Positions 26,077 through 33,655 of a stretch of DNA of 33,655 bases are shown one piece after another (position 1 is the first letter of the stretch; each line of letters begins with the position of its first letter). Origin of the DNA: an uncultured Prevotellaceae bacterium (GTDB taxonomy: Bacteria > Bacteroidota > Bacteroidia > Bacteroidales > Bacteroidaceae); contig CAMVFC010000026.1 of the NCBI GenBank assembly GCA_947166655.1, positions 1-33,655 on the forward strand, written 5' to 3'. The notes under the pieces were generated by a model that saw only the letters and a program-made list of their open reading frames with translations, was not told the DNA's origin and ran no database searches. Position numbers and translations under genes: made by a program.

Positions 26077-26955
26077 ATGATACTCTCTATGACGGGCTAC
26101 GGTAAGGCCTCTGCCGAATTCGAAGGCAAAAAGATTACTGCCGAAATTAAGTCGCTGAACAGTAAAGCGCTGGATTTGCAGACACGCATTGCTCCTGTCT
26201 ATCGCGAGAAAGAGATGGAACTCCGTGCAATGATAAGTGTTGAACTGGAACGTGGCAAGGTGGACTTCAGCCTCTACATAGAACGTGATGATTCAGGCGC
26301 TGCAGTGCCGATGAACCGACAGGTCATCAAGAGCTATGTGGAGCAAATCCGTGCCATCAGCACTGAACTGGGTCTCCATGATCCTGGGGAACACTGGTTC
26401 CCGACGCTGCTGCGACTTCCCGACGTGCTGACGAAGACGGAGACGGTGGAACTCTCCGACGAGGAGTGGCAGGTGGCCAGCGGCGTGGCTCGTCTGGCTG
26501 TGGAGCGTCTCATGGATTTCCGTCGGCAAGAGGGTGCAGCACTGGAGCGTAAGTTCCACGAAAAGGTGGACAACATAGAGGCGCTGCTGGCACAGATTGA
26601 GCCCTTCGAGCAGGCCCGTGTGGAGAAAATCCGGGCACGCATCGTGGATGGCCTCAACTCGATTCCCGAAGTGCAGGTGGACCGTAACCGCCTGGAACAG
26701 GAGATGATCTACTACATCGAGAAACTGGACATCAACGAGGAGAAGCAGCGCCTGAAGAACCACTTGGACTATTTCCGCAAGACGATGGCCGACGGCCACG
26801 GACAGGGCAAGAAGCTTGGTTTCATCGCCCAAGAGATGGGGCGCGAGATCAACACCACGGGCAGCAAAAGCAATATCGCAGAGATGCAGAATCTCGTGGT
26901 GCGCATGAAAGATGAGTTGGAACAAATCAAGGAACAAGTCCTCAACGTCATGTAA
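26077..26955 (+). CDS. yicC: YicC/YloC family endoribonuclease
   Basis: 292 residues, the family's usual length. The protein starts MILSMTGYGKA and has EIKSLNSKALDLQTRIAP at 24-41, both hallmarks; the C-terminal DUF1732 part includes the MGREINTTGSKSNIAEMQ stretch and ends in a long helix. E. coli YicC is reported to act as an oligomeric endoribonuclease and to influence a small RNA, so a role in RNA turnover is likely here. It is the first gene of the operon with gmk (5 bp apart), nadD and a helicase; a yicC-gmk pair is widespread in bacteria. Confidence 0.94.
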   Translation: MILSMTGYGKASAEFEGKKITAEIKSLNSKALDLQTRIAPVYREKEMELRAMISVELERGKVDFSLYIERDDSGAAVPMNRQVIKSYVEQIRAISTELGLHDPGEHWFPTLLRLPDVLTKTETVELSDEEWQVASGVARLAVERLMDFRRQEGAALERKFHEKVDNIEALLAQIEPFEQARVEKIRARIVDGLNSIPEVQVDRNRLEQEMIYYIEKLDINEEKQRLKNHLDYFRKTMADGHGQGKKLGFIAQEMGREINTTGSKSNIAEMQNLVVRMKDELEQIKEQVLNVM

Positions 26956-26960
26956 GAGAT

Positions 26961-27533
26961 ATGAATAGAGTGATTATTTTCTGTGCCCCTTCGGGCAGCG
27001 GCAAGAGCACGATTATCGGAAGTCTGATGCCGCGTGAGGAGTTGCACCTGGCGTTCTCTGTATCGGCAACGACGCGCCCGCCGCGCGGCACCGAGCAGAA
27101 TGGGGTGGAGTACCTCTTTCTGTCGGAGGACGAGTTTCGCCGGCGCGTGGCGTCTGGCGATTTCATAGAGTACGAAGAAGTCTATGCCGGACGCTTCTAC
27201 GGTACGCTGAAAGAGCAGGTGGAGAAGCAGCTGGCGGCCGGACAGAACGTCGTCTTCGATGTCGACGTTCATGGCGGAATGCGCCTGAAGGAATACTTCG
27301 GCGAACGAGCCTTGAGCCTCTTCATCCAGCCACCCAGCATCGAGGAACTGCGCCGCCGGCTGGAAGGGCGTGGCACCGATGCTCCCGAAGTGATTCAGCA
27401 GCGCCTGGACCGCGCCGCCTATGAACTGACCTTCGCCCCGCGCTTTGACGAGGTGGTGGTCAACGACGACCTGGAGCGTGCCAAGGCCGATGCCTACACT
27501 GCCATCTGCCGATTCCTGGAGATTGATAAGTGA
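26961..27533 (+). CDS. gmk: Guanylate kinase
   Basis: 190 residues. It phosphorylates GMP (and dGMP) to GDP in the cytosol. Walker A is CAPSGSGKST (8-17); the GMP-binding part follows (SATTRPPRGTEQNGVEYLFLS, about 35-55, and GDFIEYEEVYAGRFYGT). RLDRAAYEL near residue 147 belongs to the lid region. It follows yicC by 5 bp. The later step to GTP is served by ndk at 32794-33258. Confidence 0.97.
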   Translation: MNRVIIFCAPSGSGKSTIIGSLMPREELHLAFSVSATTRPPRGTEQNGVEYLFLSEDEFRRRVASGDFIEYEEVYAGRFYGTLKEQVEKQLAAGQNVVFDVDVHGGMRLKEYFGERALSLFIQPPSIEELRRRLEGRGTDAPEVIQQRLDRAAYELTFAPRFDEVVVNDDLERAKADAYTAICRFLEIDK

Positions 27534-27588
27534 TGGCCGACAAGTGGCGATAGATGTTTATTCGTCGATAAAAAGACTTCCTTCTTCC

Positions 27589-28209
27589 ATGACAGGTATC
27601 TACGGTGGCAGTTTTAATCCGATTCACAAAGGGCACACGGCGCTCGGCCTGTGGCTGCTGCGCCAGGGCTTGGTGGACGAACTCTGGTTCCTGGTGTCGC
27701 CGCAGAACCCGTTGAAGCCTGTGGCCGACCTGTTGGCCGACGAGGAGCGTCTGCGTCTGGCGCAGCTGGCTCTCGACGACGTGGCACGTAGCCCTGAGGC
27801 GGCCGACATAGCCGACTGCTTGCGCGTTTCCGATTTCGAGTTCCACCTGCCTCGACCTTCTTACATGGTGCACACGCTGGAGGCGATGCGGACAGCGTGG
27901 CCCGACCGCGACTTTGCCCTCGTAATCGGTGCGGACAACTGGCTGCGCTTCCCGCAGTGGTTCCGGGCCGACGAGATCTTGCGGCATCATCCCATCATCG
28001 TATATCCCCGTCCGGGCTATCCCGTAGATGCCGCCACGCTGCCGCAGGGCGTGCAGCTGGTGGAGGCTCCGCTAATGCCCTTTGCCTCGACTGCTATCCG
28101 GGAGGCTATCGCCACGCAACCAGATTACCATGGTGAAGGCTTGTCGCCTGCGGTGTGGGAGGCCATCGAACGAGAACATTTCTACAGACCCGTATGTCCG
28201 AGAACGTAG
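27589..28209 (+). CDS. nadD: Nicotinate-nucleotide adenylyltransferase
   Basis: 206 residues from the ATG at 27589; the open frame reaches back into gmk, but the family starts at MTGIYGGSFNPIHKGH. NadD makes deamido-NAD from nicotinate mononucleotide and ATP. The nucleotidyltransferase motif GSFNPIHKGH is at 7-16 and the second signature STAIREAI is near the end. Along with nadK in this window it belongs to NAD(P) supply. It lies 55 bp after gmk and overlaps the helicase gene by 16 bp. Confidence 0.96.
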   Translation: MTGIYGGSFNPIHKGHTALGLWLLRQGLVDELWFLVSPQNPLKPVADLLADEERLRLAQLALDDVARSPEAADIADCLRVSDFEFHLPRPSYMVHTLEAMRTAWPDRDFALVIGADNWLRFPQWFRADEILRHHPIIVYPRPGYPVDAATLPQGVQLVEAPLMPFASTAIREAIATQPDYHGEGLSPAVWEAIEREHFYRPVCPRT

Positions 28210-30095
28210 TCTCCCTGCTGACACGCCAGCGCGCACTCCTAAGGGAGGAGTATCAGTACGAGTTGGCAGAGTTTCGCCGTCAGACGGAAGCCGTGGGCGT
28301 AGAGCGTAAGGTGGCGCGCGGCTTGGCCTGGTATCCGCTGACAATCGGTCGCAGCTATTACAATTCGCTGGATCAGTTGGTGGTGGAGGTGACAAAGCCT
28401 GCCGATGATGTGGACCATCAGTTCGAACCAGGTAAGCCTGTCTGCTGGTTTTCGCAGGATGCCTCCGGCGACCGTTACGGCACGGGCGGACTGCTGCATT
28501 ATTTCAAATTCGTGTCGCACGTCAGTTACGTTGAGGCCAACCGCATGGTCATAACGCTGCCGGACGAAGGCGTGTTGGCGCAACTGCGCAATGCTTACCG
28601 GCTGGGCGTTCAGTTGTATCTCGACGAACTGACCTACCGGTTGATGTTCGAGGCGTTGGACGCCGTCATCGCGGCCCGCAGCGGTCGGCTGGCTGAGCTG
28701 CGCGAGATGTTCCACGCTTCGCAACCCATCGGGAAGTTCACTTTCGCGCCGGTGCGCTTCCCTTGGCTGAACACAAGCCAGCAAGCAGCGGTCAACGAGG
28801 TGCTGTGGGCTAAGGATGTCGCCGTGGTCCACGGACCGCCGGGAACGGGTAAGACGACGACGCTGGTGGAAGCTATCTACGAGACACTGCGCCGCGAGAA
28901 CCAGGTCTTGGTGTGTGCGCAGTCGAATATGGCTGTCGACTGGATAGCAGAGAAACTGGTGGACCGGGGTGTCAGTGTGCTGCGCATCGGCAATCCGATG
29001 CGGGTGACGGACAAAATGCTGAGTTTTACCTACGAACGCCGCTTCGAGGACCATCCTCTCTATCAAGAGCTGTGGGCCGTGCGACGGTCTATACGTCAAC
29101 TTTATGATTCGCGCTCAGGCAGCCGTGAGGCGCGCCATCAGAAGATAGCACGCCTGAAAGACCGAGCCACGGATATTGAATACACCATTCATCAGGCGCT
29201 GATGCAGGACGCCAAGGTGATTGCCTGCACGCTGACAGGTTCGGCTAACCGCTTGTTAGACGGCATGAAGTTCGGCACATTGTTCATCGACGAGGCAACG
29301 CAAGCGCTGGAAGCGGCATGCTGGATAGCTATCCGCAAGGCGCATCGTGTCGTCTTCGCAGGAGATCATAAGCAACTGCCGCCGACCATCAAGTCGCCTG
29401 AGGCGATGCGCGGCGGCCTGGACCATACGCTGATGCAGTATATCGTGGAGCAGAAACCTCAGGCGGTGTCGCTCCTAACCGTACAGTACAGGATGTGCGA
29501 GACCATCATGCAGTTTCCGAACCAGGAGTTTTATGAGGGACGCCTGCAGAGTGCTCCGGAGGTAAAGTACCGTGGTATTTTGGACTGGGACACGGCCATC
29601 GAATGGATCGACACGCCTATGGCGTTCGAGGACGACGGCTCGACACGCGATTATCAGGAGCAGGCGGCAGGTCTCTCGCGCATCAATCCTGCCGAGGCAG
29701 AGCTGACGCTGGACACGCTGAAACGTTATTTCGAGAAGATCGGCAAGGAACGGATTCTGGAAGAGCGTCTGGACGTAGGGCTGATTTCGCCTTACAAAGG
29801 GCAGGTGTATCTGCTGCGGCAAATGCTGCGTCGCGATTCTTTCTGGAAACCTTTCCGAAACCTCATTACGACGGGAACGGTGGACAGTTTCCAGGGGCAG
29901 GAACGTGATATCATTGTCATCAGTCTTGTGCGCTCCAACGAGGAGGGGCAGATAGGTTTTCTGCGTGATTTGCGACGGATGAACGTGGCTATCACGCGTG
30001 CGCGCATGAAACTTATTTTAATAGGTAACCGAAAGACGCTTGCACGGATGCCTTTTTACCGCCGCCTGGCCGAGTATGTGGACAGTCAGTGGTGA
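28194..30095 (+). CDS. SF1 helicase of the Upf1/IGHMBP2-like group
   Basis: 633 residues from the ATG at 28194; an earlier in-frame start (28155) would deepen the nadD overlap from 16 to 55 bp. The helicase motifs are clear: I GPPGTGKTTT (214-223), II FIDEAT (about 364-369), III GDHKQLPPT, IV VQYRM, V GTVDSFQGQERD and VI NVAITRAR. The N-terminal 180 residues form the beta-rich domain typical of Upf1/SMUBP2 relatives. Such proteins unwind DNA or RNA 5' to 3'; the bacterial role is not settled. Its stop overlaps the convergent gene's stop region by 10 bp. Confidence 0.92.
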   Translation: MSENVVSLLTRQRALLREEYQYELAEFRRQTEAVGVERKVARGLAWYPLTIGRSYYNSLDQLVVEVTKPADDVDHQFEPGKPVCWFSQDASGDRYGTGGLLHYFKFVSHVSYVEANRMVITLPDEGVLAQLRNAYRLGVQLYLDELTYRLMFEALDAVIAARSGRLAELREMFHASQPIGKFTFAPVRFPWLNTSQQAAVNEVLWAKDVAVVHGPPGTGKTTTLVEAIYETLRRENQVLVCAQSNMAVDWIAEKLVDRGVSVLRIGNPMRVTDKMLSFTYERRFEDHPLYQELWAVRRSIRQLYDSRSGSREARHQKIARLKDRATDIEYTIHQALMQDAKVIACTLTGSANRLLDGMKFGTLFIDEATQALEAACWIAIRKAHRVVFAGDHKQLPPTIKSPEAMRGGLDHTLMQYIVEQKPQAVSLLTVQYRMCETIMQFPNQEFYEGRLQSAPEVKYRGILDWDTAIEWIDTPMAFEDDGSTRDYQEQAAGLSRINPAEAELTLDTLKRYFEKIGKERILEERLDVGLISPYKGQVYLLRQMLRRDSFWKPFRNLITTGTVDSFQGQERDIIVISLVRSNEEGQIGFLRDLRRMNVAITRARMKLILIGNRKTLARMPFYRRLAEYVDSQW

Positions 30096-31222
30096 CTGGT
30101 TTCAAGGGCTTGTCGTCTTTTCCTGATACCTCTGCCGATGCCGTCGGCAAGGACCAAAAGGAAAAGAGGAACCACATACCAAAGCAGTAGCCGTAATAGC
30201 ATAGCTTGATAGCTGGCGGGCTGAAGGTGCCCCCAGCTCAGGCAATCCAGTGGTGTGTCGGGTTGATCAACCGTTGGCAGCTCGCGATGCCCCCATTTAC
30301 CTACGATGGTGCCGTCGTGCAGCAACATGACAGCGGGGTTGCTGCGAGCGATGGTCTTCAGCGTCAGCTCGTCCATGAAGGTGAAATCATACTCGGCACC
30401 CGTGAGGTCCTGCCAGCGCTCAATGGCCTGCGGTGAGGACGCCGTGAGACCAAGGAAACGGTAGCCGTGGCGGGAGGCGTAGTCGAAGAGACTGTTGATG
30501 CGTTCCATGGCGCCGTCGCTGGCCTGCTCCAGATGGGGGGAGATGAGCAGGAAAGAGTAGGATGTGTCGGCGAGTATCTCCTCGTCAAGTTCGAAGTCCA
30601 GAATCTCGGGCGTCTGATTCGGGTCCTCAGGCCAGGCCATTGCTGTCGGGATGTGCTGACTGACGTGGAATGGGCGGAAGTCGATAATCGGTTCTCCGTA
30701 GATACATAGAAAGGCGATGAAGAGGCCGTAGAGGGTGGAGAAGAGTGAAATAACCCACGACACCGATTCGGAGACAAAGCGTGTGAGCAGGTTGCCGCGC
30801 CACCACAGCACCACGGACATCGCCAGAAGGGTTGCATTCTTCCAGAACGTCTGCCAGTTGCTCAGGTGAATGGCATCGCCGAAGCAGCCGCAGTCTGCCA
30901 CAGCGTCGGTGGTTGCCAGCCATAGTGTCAGTGGGGTATAGGCCAGCATGAAAAGCAGGATGAGGGCGGTGGTCCAGCGGCGGCGGATGCTGAAGAACAA
31001 GTATACGCCCAGGCAGAACTCCAGAAGGGACAGTCCCACGGCCAGCGCAAGCGTCAGTACAGGCCATTGCTGGGCGGGTTGGCCCATAGCTGTGAGGTAG
31101 TCGATGATTTTATACTGCGTGCCGACAGGGTCGATTAGTTTGACCATGCCGGAAAAACAAAACGTGGCGGACGTAACCAGACGGCATACGTTCACCACGA
31201 TCCATAAGACCTTGTCTCTCAT
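30086..31222 (-). CDS. DoxX/MauE-type membrane protein, BT_3979-like
   Basis: 378 residues. The N-terminal half has four to five membrane segments with TFCFSGMVKLIDPVGT and the cysteine motif CGCFGDAI, as in DoxX/MauE proteins linked to thiol redox or methylamine-dehydrogenase maturation. The rest is a hydrophilic domain (about 195-345) with a thioredoxin-like pattern (SYSFLLISPHLEQAS, AVMLLHDGTIVGKWG) but no CxxC, followed by a final membrane helix. In Bacteroidales this family is regularly found directly after a DUF1599 gene, as here with a 4-bp overlap. A role in envelope redox homeostasis is inference. Confidence 0.8.
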   Translation of the reverse strand: MRDKVLWIVVNVCRLVTSATFCFSGMVKLIDPVGTQYKIIDYLTAMGQPAQQWPVLTLALAVGLSLLEFCLGVYLFFSIRRRWTTALILLFMLAYTPLTLWLATTDAVADCGCFGDAIHLSNWQTFWKNATLLAMSVVLWWRGNLLTRFVSESVSWVISLFSTLYGLFIAFLCIYGEPIIDFRPFHVSQHIPTAMAWPEDPNQTPEILDFELDEEILADTSYSFLLISPHLEQASDGAMERINSLFDYASRHGYRFLGLTASSPQAIERWQDLTGAEYDFTFMDELTLKTIARSNPAVMLLHDGTIVGKWGHRELPTVDQPDTPLDCLSWGHLQPASYQAMLLRLLLWYVVPLFLLVLADGIGRGIRKRRQALETSHH

Positions 31223-31761
31223 TCGTCAAAGGTTAGTTTGATGAGGCCGAAGACAGCGTAGTTCATCATGTCCATGTAGTTGGCATCAATGCCCTCGCTG
31301 ATAAGTGTTGCGCCGTCGAGTTCTTCAATTTGCTTGGTGCGGAAAATCTTCTGAAGGATAAGGTCTGTATAGCTGCTGACACGCATCCCGCGCCACGCTT
31401 CGTCGTAGTCATGGTTCTTGCGGAGCATAAGTTGCAGCGAATCTTCGGCCAGACGATCGTATTCGGCCAAAGCCTCGTCGGTGGTCATGTCATCGGGTTT
31501 CTCTGCAAAGCCGTGTTGCAGTTGGATCAACCCTATGATAGCGTAGTTTACGATGGCGATGAACTCTGGACGAATGCCTTCGTCCACGCGTGCTTCACGC
31601 TTCAATTCAAGCGAGCGGATGCGATTGGCTTTGATGTAGAGCTGGTCGGTCAGCGAGGGGATGCGCAGGATACGCCACGCAGCACCATAGTCGTGAAGTT
31701 TTCCTGCAAAAACCCCGCGGCATTCTTTCATTACTGCGCGGAACTGTTCTTCAGTGCTCAT
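31219..31761 (-). CDS. DUF1599 domain protein, internally duplicated
   Basis: 180 residues, no signal peptide. Two tandem halves are visible: KLHDYGAAWR (21-30) with IVNYAIIGLIQL (70-81), and KNHDYDEAWR (115-124) with MMNYAVFGLIKL (165-176). DUF1599 has, as I recall, been linked to nucleotide-modification contexts, but no activity is established; the repeated His/Asp and Asn residues could form metal or nucleotide sites. It starts 6 bp after the M23 peptidase gene and overlaps the BT_3979-like gene by 4 bp. Confidence 0.85.
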   Translation of the reverse strand: MSTEEQFRAVMKECRGVFAGKLHDYGAAWRILRIPSLTDQLYIKANRIRSLELKREARVDEGIRPEFIAIVNYAIIGLIQLQHGFAEKPDDMTTDEALAEYDRLAEDSLQLMLRKNHDYDEAWRGMRVSSYTDLILQKIFRTKQIEELDGATLISEGIDANYMDMMNYAVFGLIKLTFDE

Positions 31762-31767
31762 CGTGCC

Positions 31768-32736
31768 TTAAGAGTATTTCAGGATCTGGCCTACGCGCAG
31801 CTTCGAACGCTTCGTCAGGCCGTTTGCACGGCAAAGCTTAGCAACGGTGGTGCGGTGTTTCTTGGCGATGCTGGACAGCGTCTCGCCGCGGCGCACCTTG
31901 TGGAACTGAGTGTTTCGGGCAGCGCGGGCCTCGCGGGCGGCTTTGCTGTTAGAGGCGTCCTCTTCGTAACTGACATCTTCTCCTTCTTCAGCTTGTGCCA
32001 AATCTGTCTGTTTGTCTTCTGCATCTGCCACATGCTTGCCCAGAATGGTACCACGGCCGTGACCCTTGAAGATGTAGAAGTCGCCGGTGACATCCTGATT
32101 TGCGAAGTCAAAGAGCTTGGCAGGGTCAATGTATTCGCCCAGCAGACGCGTCTCAAAATGGAGGTGCGTGCCTTTGCTGAAGCCCGTATTTCCAGCCAAT
32201 CCGATGGGTTCGCCTGCCTTTACGATGCTTCCTTTCTGCGTCAAGTGCTTAGAGAGGTGACCATAAATGGTTTCAAGGCCGTTGGGATGACGGATAACGA
32301 CAACGTTGCCGTAGCCGCCAGGCTGGTATTCAACGATGCGCACCTTGCCGTCGAAAGCAGAACGGATGGTGTCGCCGCGGTTGGCGTTGATGTCAAGACC
32401 TTTGTGCTGTCTGCGGAAACGAGGACGATAACCGTACTTCGAGGTGACGATACGATTGGTCGTCGGCATGGCAAAATCGCGCAGGTCGATTTTGTACTCT
32501 TTCGGAAGTTCGACATCGCCAAAAGCATTGATGAAGCGATCTTCCCAGTTGGGATAAAGGTCTGCGGCGGGGTCTTCAAGGTCTTCCTGCATGAATAAAC
32601 GCTGCAGGGCAACACTGTCTACGGCTCGCATTTTCTTATCTACGGGAGCCTGGTGGGCCAGCAGGTCCTGTCCTAAGACGGGCGTGGCAACCAAACCGAT
32701 GGCTATCCAAGTGAGTGCTCGTTTAATAAAAAACAT
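31768..32736 (-). CDS. M23 family murein endopeptidase with LysM domain
   Basis: 322 residues with an N-terminal signal sequence (about 1-23, ending VLGQ). The zinc peptidase motifs are complete: HKGLD (111-115), YGH (158-160) and HLHFE (191-195), so it should cut peptidoglycan cross-links in the periplasm. An acidic linker (about 230-270) leads to a C-terminal LysM domain (FHKVRRGETLSSIAKKH..., about 277-321), which binds glycan chains. A purine-rich AGAAGGAGG lies just before the ATG, stronger than elsewhere in this window though unusually close (2 nt). It is 57 bp after ndk and heads the DUF1599/BT_3979-like genes. Confidence 0.94.
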   Translation of the reverse strand: MFFIKRALTWIAIGLVATPVLGQDLLAHQAPVDKKMRAVDSVALQRLFMQEDLEDPAADLYPNWEDRFINAFGDVELPKEYKIDLRDFAMPTTNRIVTSKYGYRPRFRRQHKGLDINANRGDTIRSAFDGKVRIVEYQPGGYGNVVVIRHPNGLETIYGHLSKHLTQKGSIVKAGEPIGLAGNTGFSKGTHLHFETRLLGEYIDPAKLFDFANQDVTGDFYIFKGHGRGTILGKHVADAEDKQTDLAQAEEGEDVSYEEDASNSKAAREARAARNTQFHKVRRGETLSSIAKKHRTTVAKLCRANGLTKRSKLRVGQILKYS

Positions 32737-32793
32737 ATCCTCCTTCTGCCTTTTCTTATTCCTTATTATTGGTTCCTGTTCTCCTTAATTATA

Positions 32794-33258
32794 TTATTGG
32801 CATTCATCGGGAGCATAGAGAAAATCCGTCAGGGCGTGACGATACTCGAATATCTCTTCCGGATGGAAGAAACGTGCCAATTCCACAGCCGCATTCTCGG
32901 GTGAGTCGGAAGCGTGAACGATGTTTTGCTGATTGCTCATAGCGTAGTCGCCACGGATGGTGCCGGGGTCGGCACGGCGACCGTTGGTGAAGCCCGTCAT
33001 ACCGCGAACCACTTGGACAGCTTCCACACCGCGGATTGCCATTGCCACGATGGGCGATGCCATCATTGACTTGGCCAAGAGGGGGAAGAAGGGACGGTCC
33101 ACGAGGTGGGCGTAATGCTCGCGAAGAATAGCTTCGTCCAGTTGCATCATTTTCATTCCAACAATGAGCAGGCCGCGACGCTCGAAGCGATTTACGATTT
33201 CGCCAATCAGCTGACGTTGCACGCAGCTCGGTTTGAGCAATACAAGGGTTGTTTCCAT
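32794..33258 (-). CDS. ndk: Nucleoside diphosphate kinase
   Basis: 154 residues. It transfers phosphate between nucleoside tri- and diphosphates through a phospho-histidine, here His115 in NIVHASDS. TLVLLKPSCVQR (4-15), with Lys9 for ATP, and NGRRADPGTIRGDYA (92-106) are further hallmarks. It is slightly longer than the E. coli enzyme, normal for Bacteroidales. Behind a TATCTTTG -7 box it starts the minus-strand group that includes the M23 peptidase. Confidence 0.97.
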   Translation of the reverse strand: METTLVLLKPSCVQRQLIGEIVNRFERRGLLIVGMKMMQLDEAILREHYAHLVDRPFFPLLAKSMMASPIVAMAIRGVEAVQVVRGMTGFTNGRRADPGTIRGDYAMSNQQNIVHASDSPENAAVELARFFHPEEIFEYRHALTDFLYAPDECQ

Positions 33259-33318
33259 TGTCTGTCTTAGGTAGAACTTTTAGTCTCCTGTTAAGGTGGC
33301 TGTGACAAAATTTCGGCA

Positions 33319-33326
33319 CAAAGATA
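33319..33326 (-). promoter_or_regulatory. -7 box of ndk (TATCTTTG)
   Basis: An exact TAnnTTTG element on the minus strand 60 bp before the ndk start. The remainder of the 340-bp gap to the tRNA is AT-rich; apart from the tRNA terminator I see nothing in it. Confidence 0.55.
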
Positions 33327-33564
33327 GGAAAAAAGTTTGGAGCGCGCGCTATTTGTTAACGTTTTTTTCTATATTTTCTTGATTTTTTCTGACCGAATAG
33401 CTTGTCTCTGGTCTGTTTTGTTCAATAATAAATTGTCAATCTTATGAAAAACGCCCGTTCCTATCTGCTTTGAGACCCGGGTGCAAAGCCACCTAAAGGT
33501 CTTAAAATCTGATGCAACTATACGCACAAAAGCTTAGTACCTTATGCGTACCTTATAAAATAAT

Positions 33565-33592
33565 GAGAAGCTGCTCCTTGAAGCAACTTCTC
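33565..33592 (-). terminator. Terminator after tRNA-Met
   Basis: GAGAAG (33565-33570) pairs with CTTCTC (33587-33592), with GCT/AGC inside. On the minus strand it follows the tRNA and is succeeded by ATTATTTTAT. Confidence 0.6.
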
Positions 33593-33598
33593 TGTCTT

Positions 33599-33655
33599 TG
33601 GTTGCGGAGGTCCGACTCGAACGGGCGACCTCCAGGTTATGAGCCTGGCGAGCTA
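33599..33655 (-). tRNA. tRNA-Met (CAT), initiator type, 5' part outside window
   Basis: The minus strand reads from the D-arm part TAGCTCG through an anticodon arm CCAGG-CTCATAA-CCTGG, a T loop TTCGAGT and the acceptor strand CTCCGCA followed by A and an encoded CCA. The A at position 72, opposite what is normally an unpaired first base, is an initiator hallmark, although the full A11:U24 and GGG:CCC features cannot be tested here. The first 20 or so bases lie beyond the window end. Confidence 0.8.

Overview
The window is a chromosomal stretch of a Bacteroidales bacterium, most likely a gut or oral Prevotellaceae relative. This rests on the TAnnTTTG -7 boxes ahead of many genes, the scarcity of strong Shine-Dalgarno sites, Bacteroidetes-specific families (DUF4290, DUF1599, a BT_3979-like MauE/DoxX protein) and giant surface proteins with a GlyTyrIle-type C-terminal tail. 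No species can be named from the sequence alone.

Layout. (1) 1-6484 (+) is an accessory surface locus. It holds two large secreted modular proteins (the first cut by the window start), each followed by a 93-bp inverted-repeat element and a 58-residue peptide gene that begins MKKIYMIP. The 3' part of each large gene, the repeat and the peptide form a duplicated block of about 0.9 kb. (2) 6809-8822 (-) is groES-groEL, behind a sigma-54-like promoter with an adjoining palindrome. (3) 9627-13306 (-) is nadK, an ABC exporter and a BASS-family transporter whose coding sequence contains an 8-bp simple sequence repeat. (4) 13400-15415 (+) is pdxJ, a DJ-1/PfpI protein and ispD. (5) 15491-16870 (-) is a small lipoprotein and an EamA permease, divergent from cca (16975-18498, +). 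(6) 18499-19612 has no intact gene but is full of repeats: iteron-like octamers, a six-copy 44-bp minisatellite, a transposase tail and a MITE-like inverted repeat. (7) 19613-25369 (-) is a compact envelope/housekeeping operon: tsaB, DUF4290, murA, rimM, dxr, rseP. (8) 26077-30095 (+) is yicC, gmk, nadD and an SF1 helicase. (9) 30086-33258 (-) is ndk, an M23 endopeptidase, DUF1599 and a BT_3979-like protein. (10) The window ends inside an initiator-type tRNA-Met on the minus strand.

How the genes fit together. Most of the core genes serve nucleotide and NAD supply (gmk, ndk, nadD, nadK), isoprenoids (ispD, dxr), PLP (pdxJ), cell wall (murA, M23), translation and tRNA (cca, tsaB, rimM, tRNA-Met) and protein folding (groESL). 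The unusual material is elsewhere: the duplicated surface-protein/peptide cassette, a composite 22-bp-period repeat element present twice in opposite orientation (8955-9175 and 25639-25832), the in-gene octamer repeat of the BASS transporter, and the repeat-rich 18.5-19.6 kb region.
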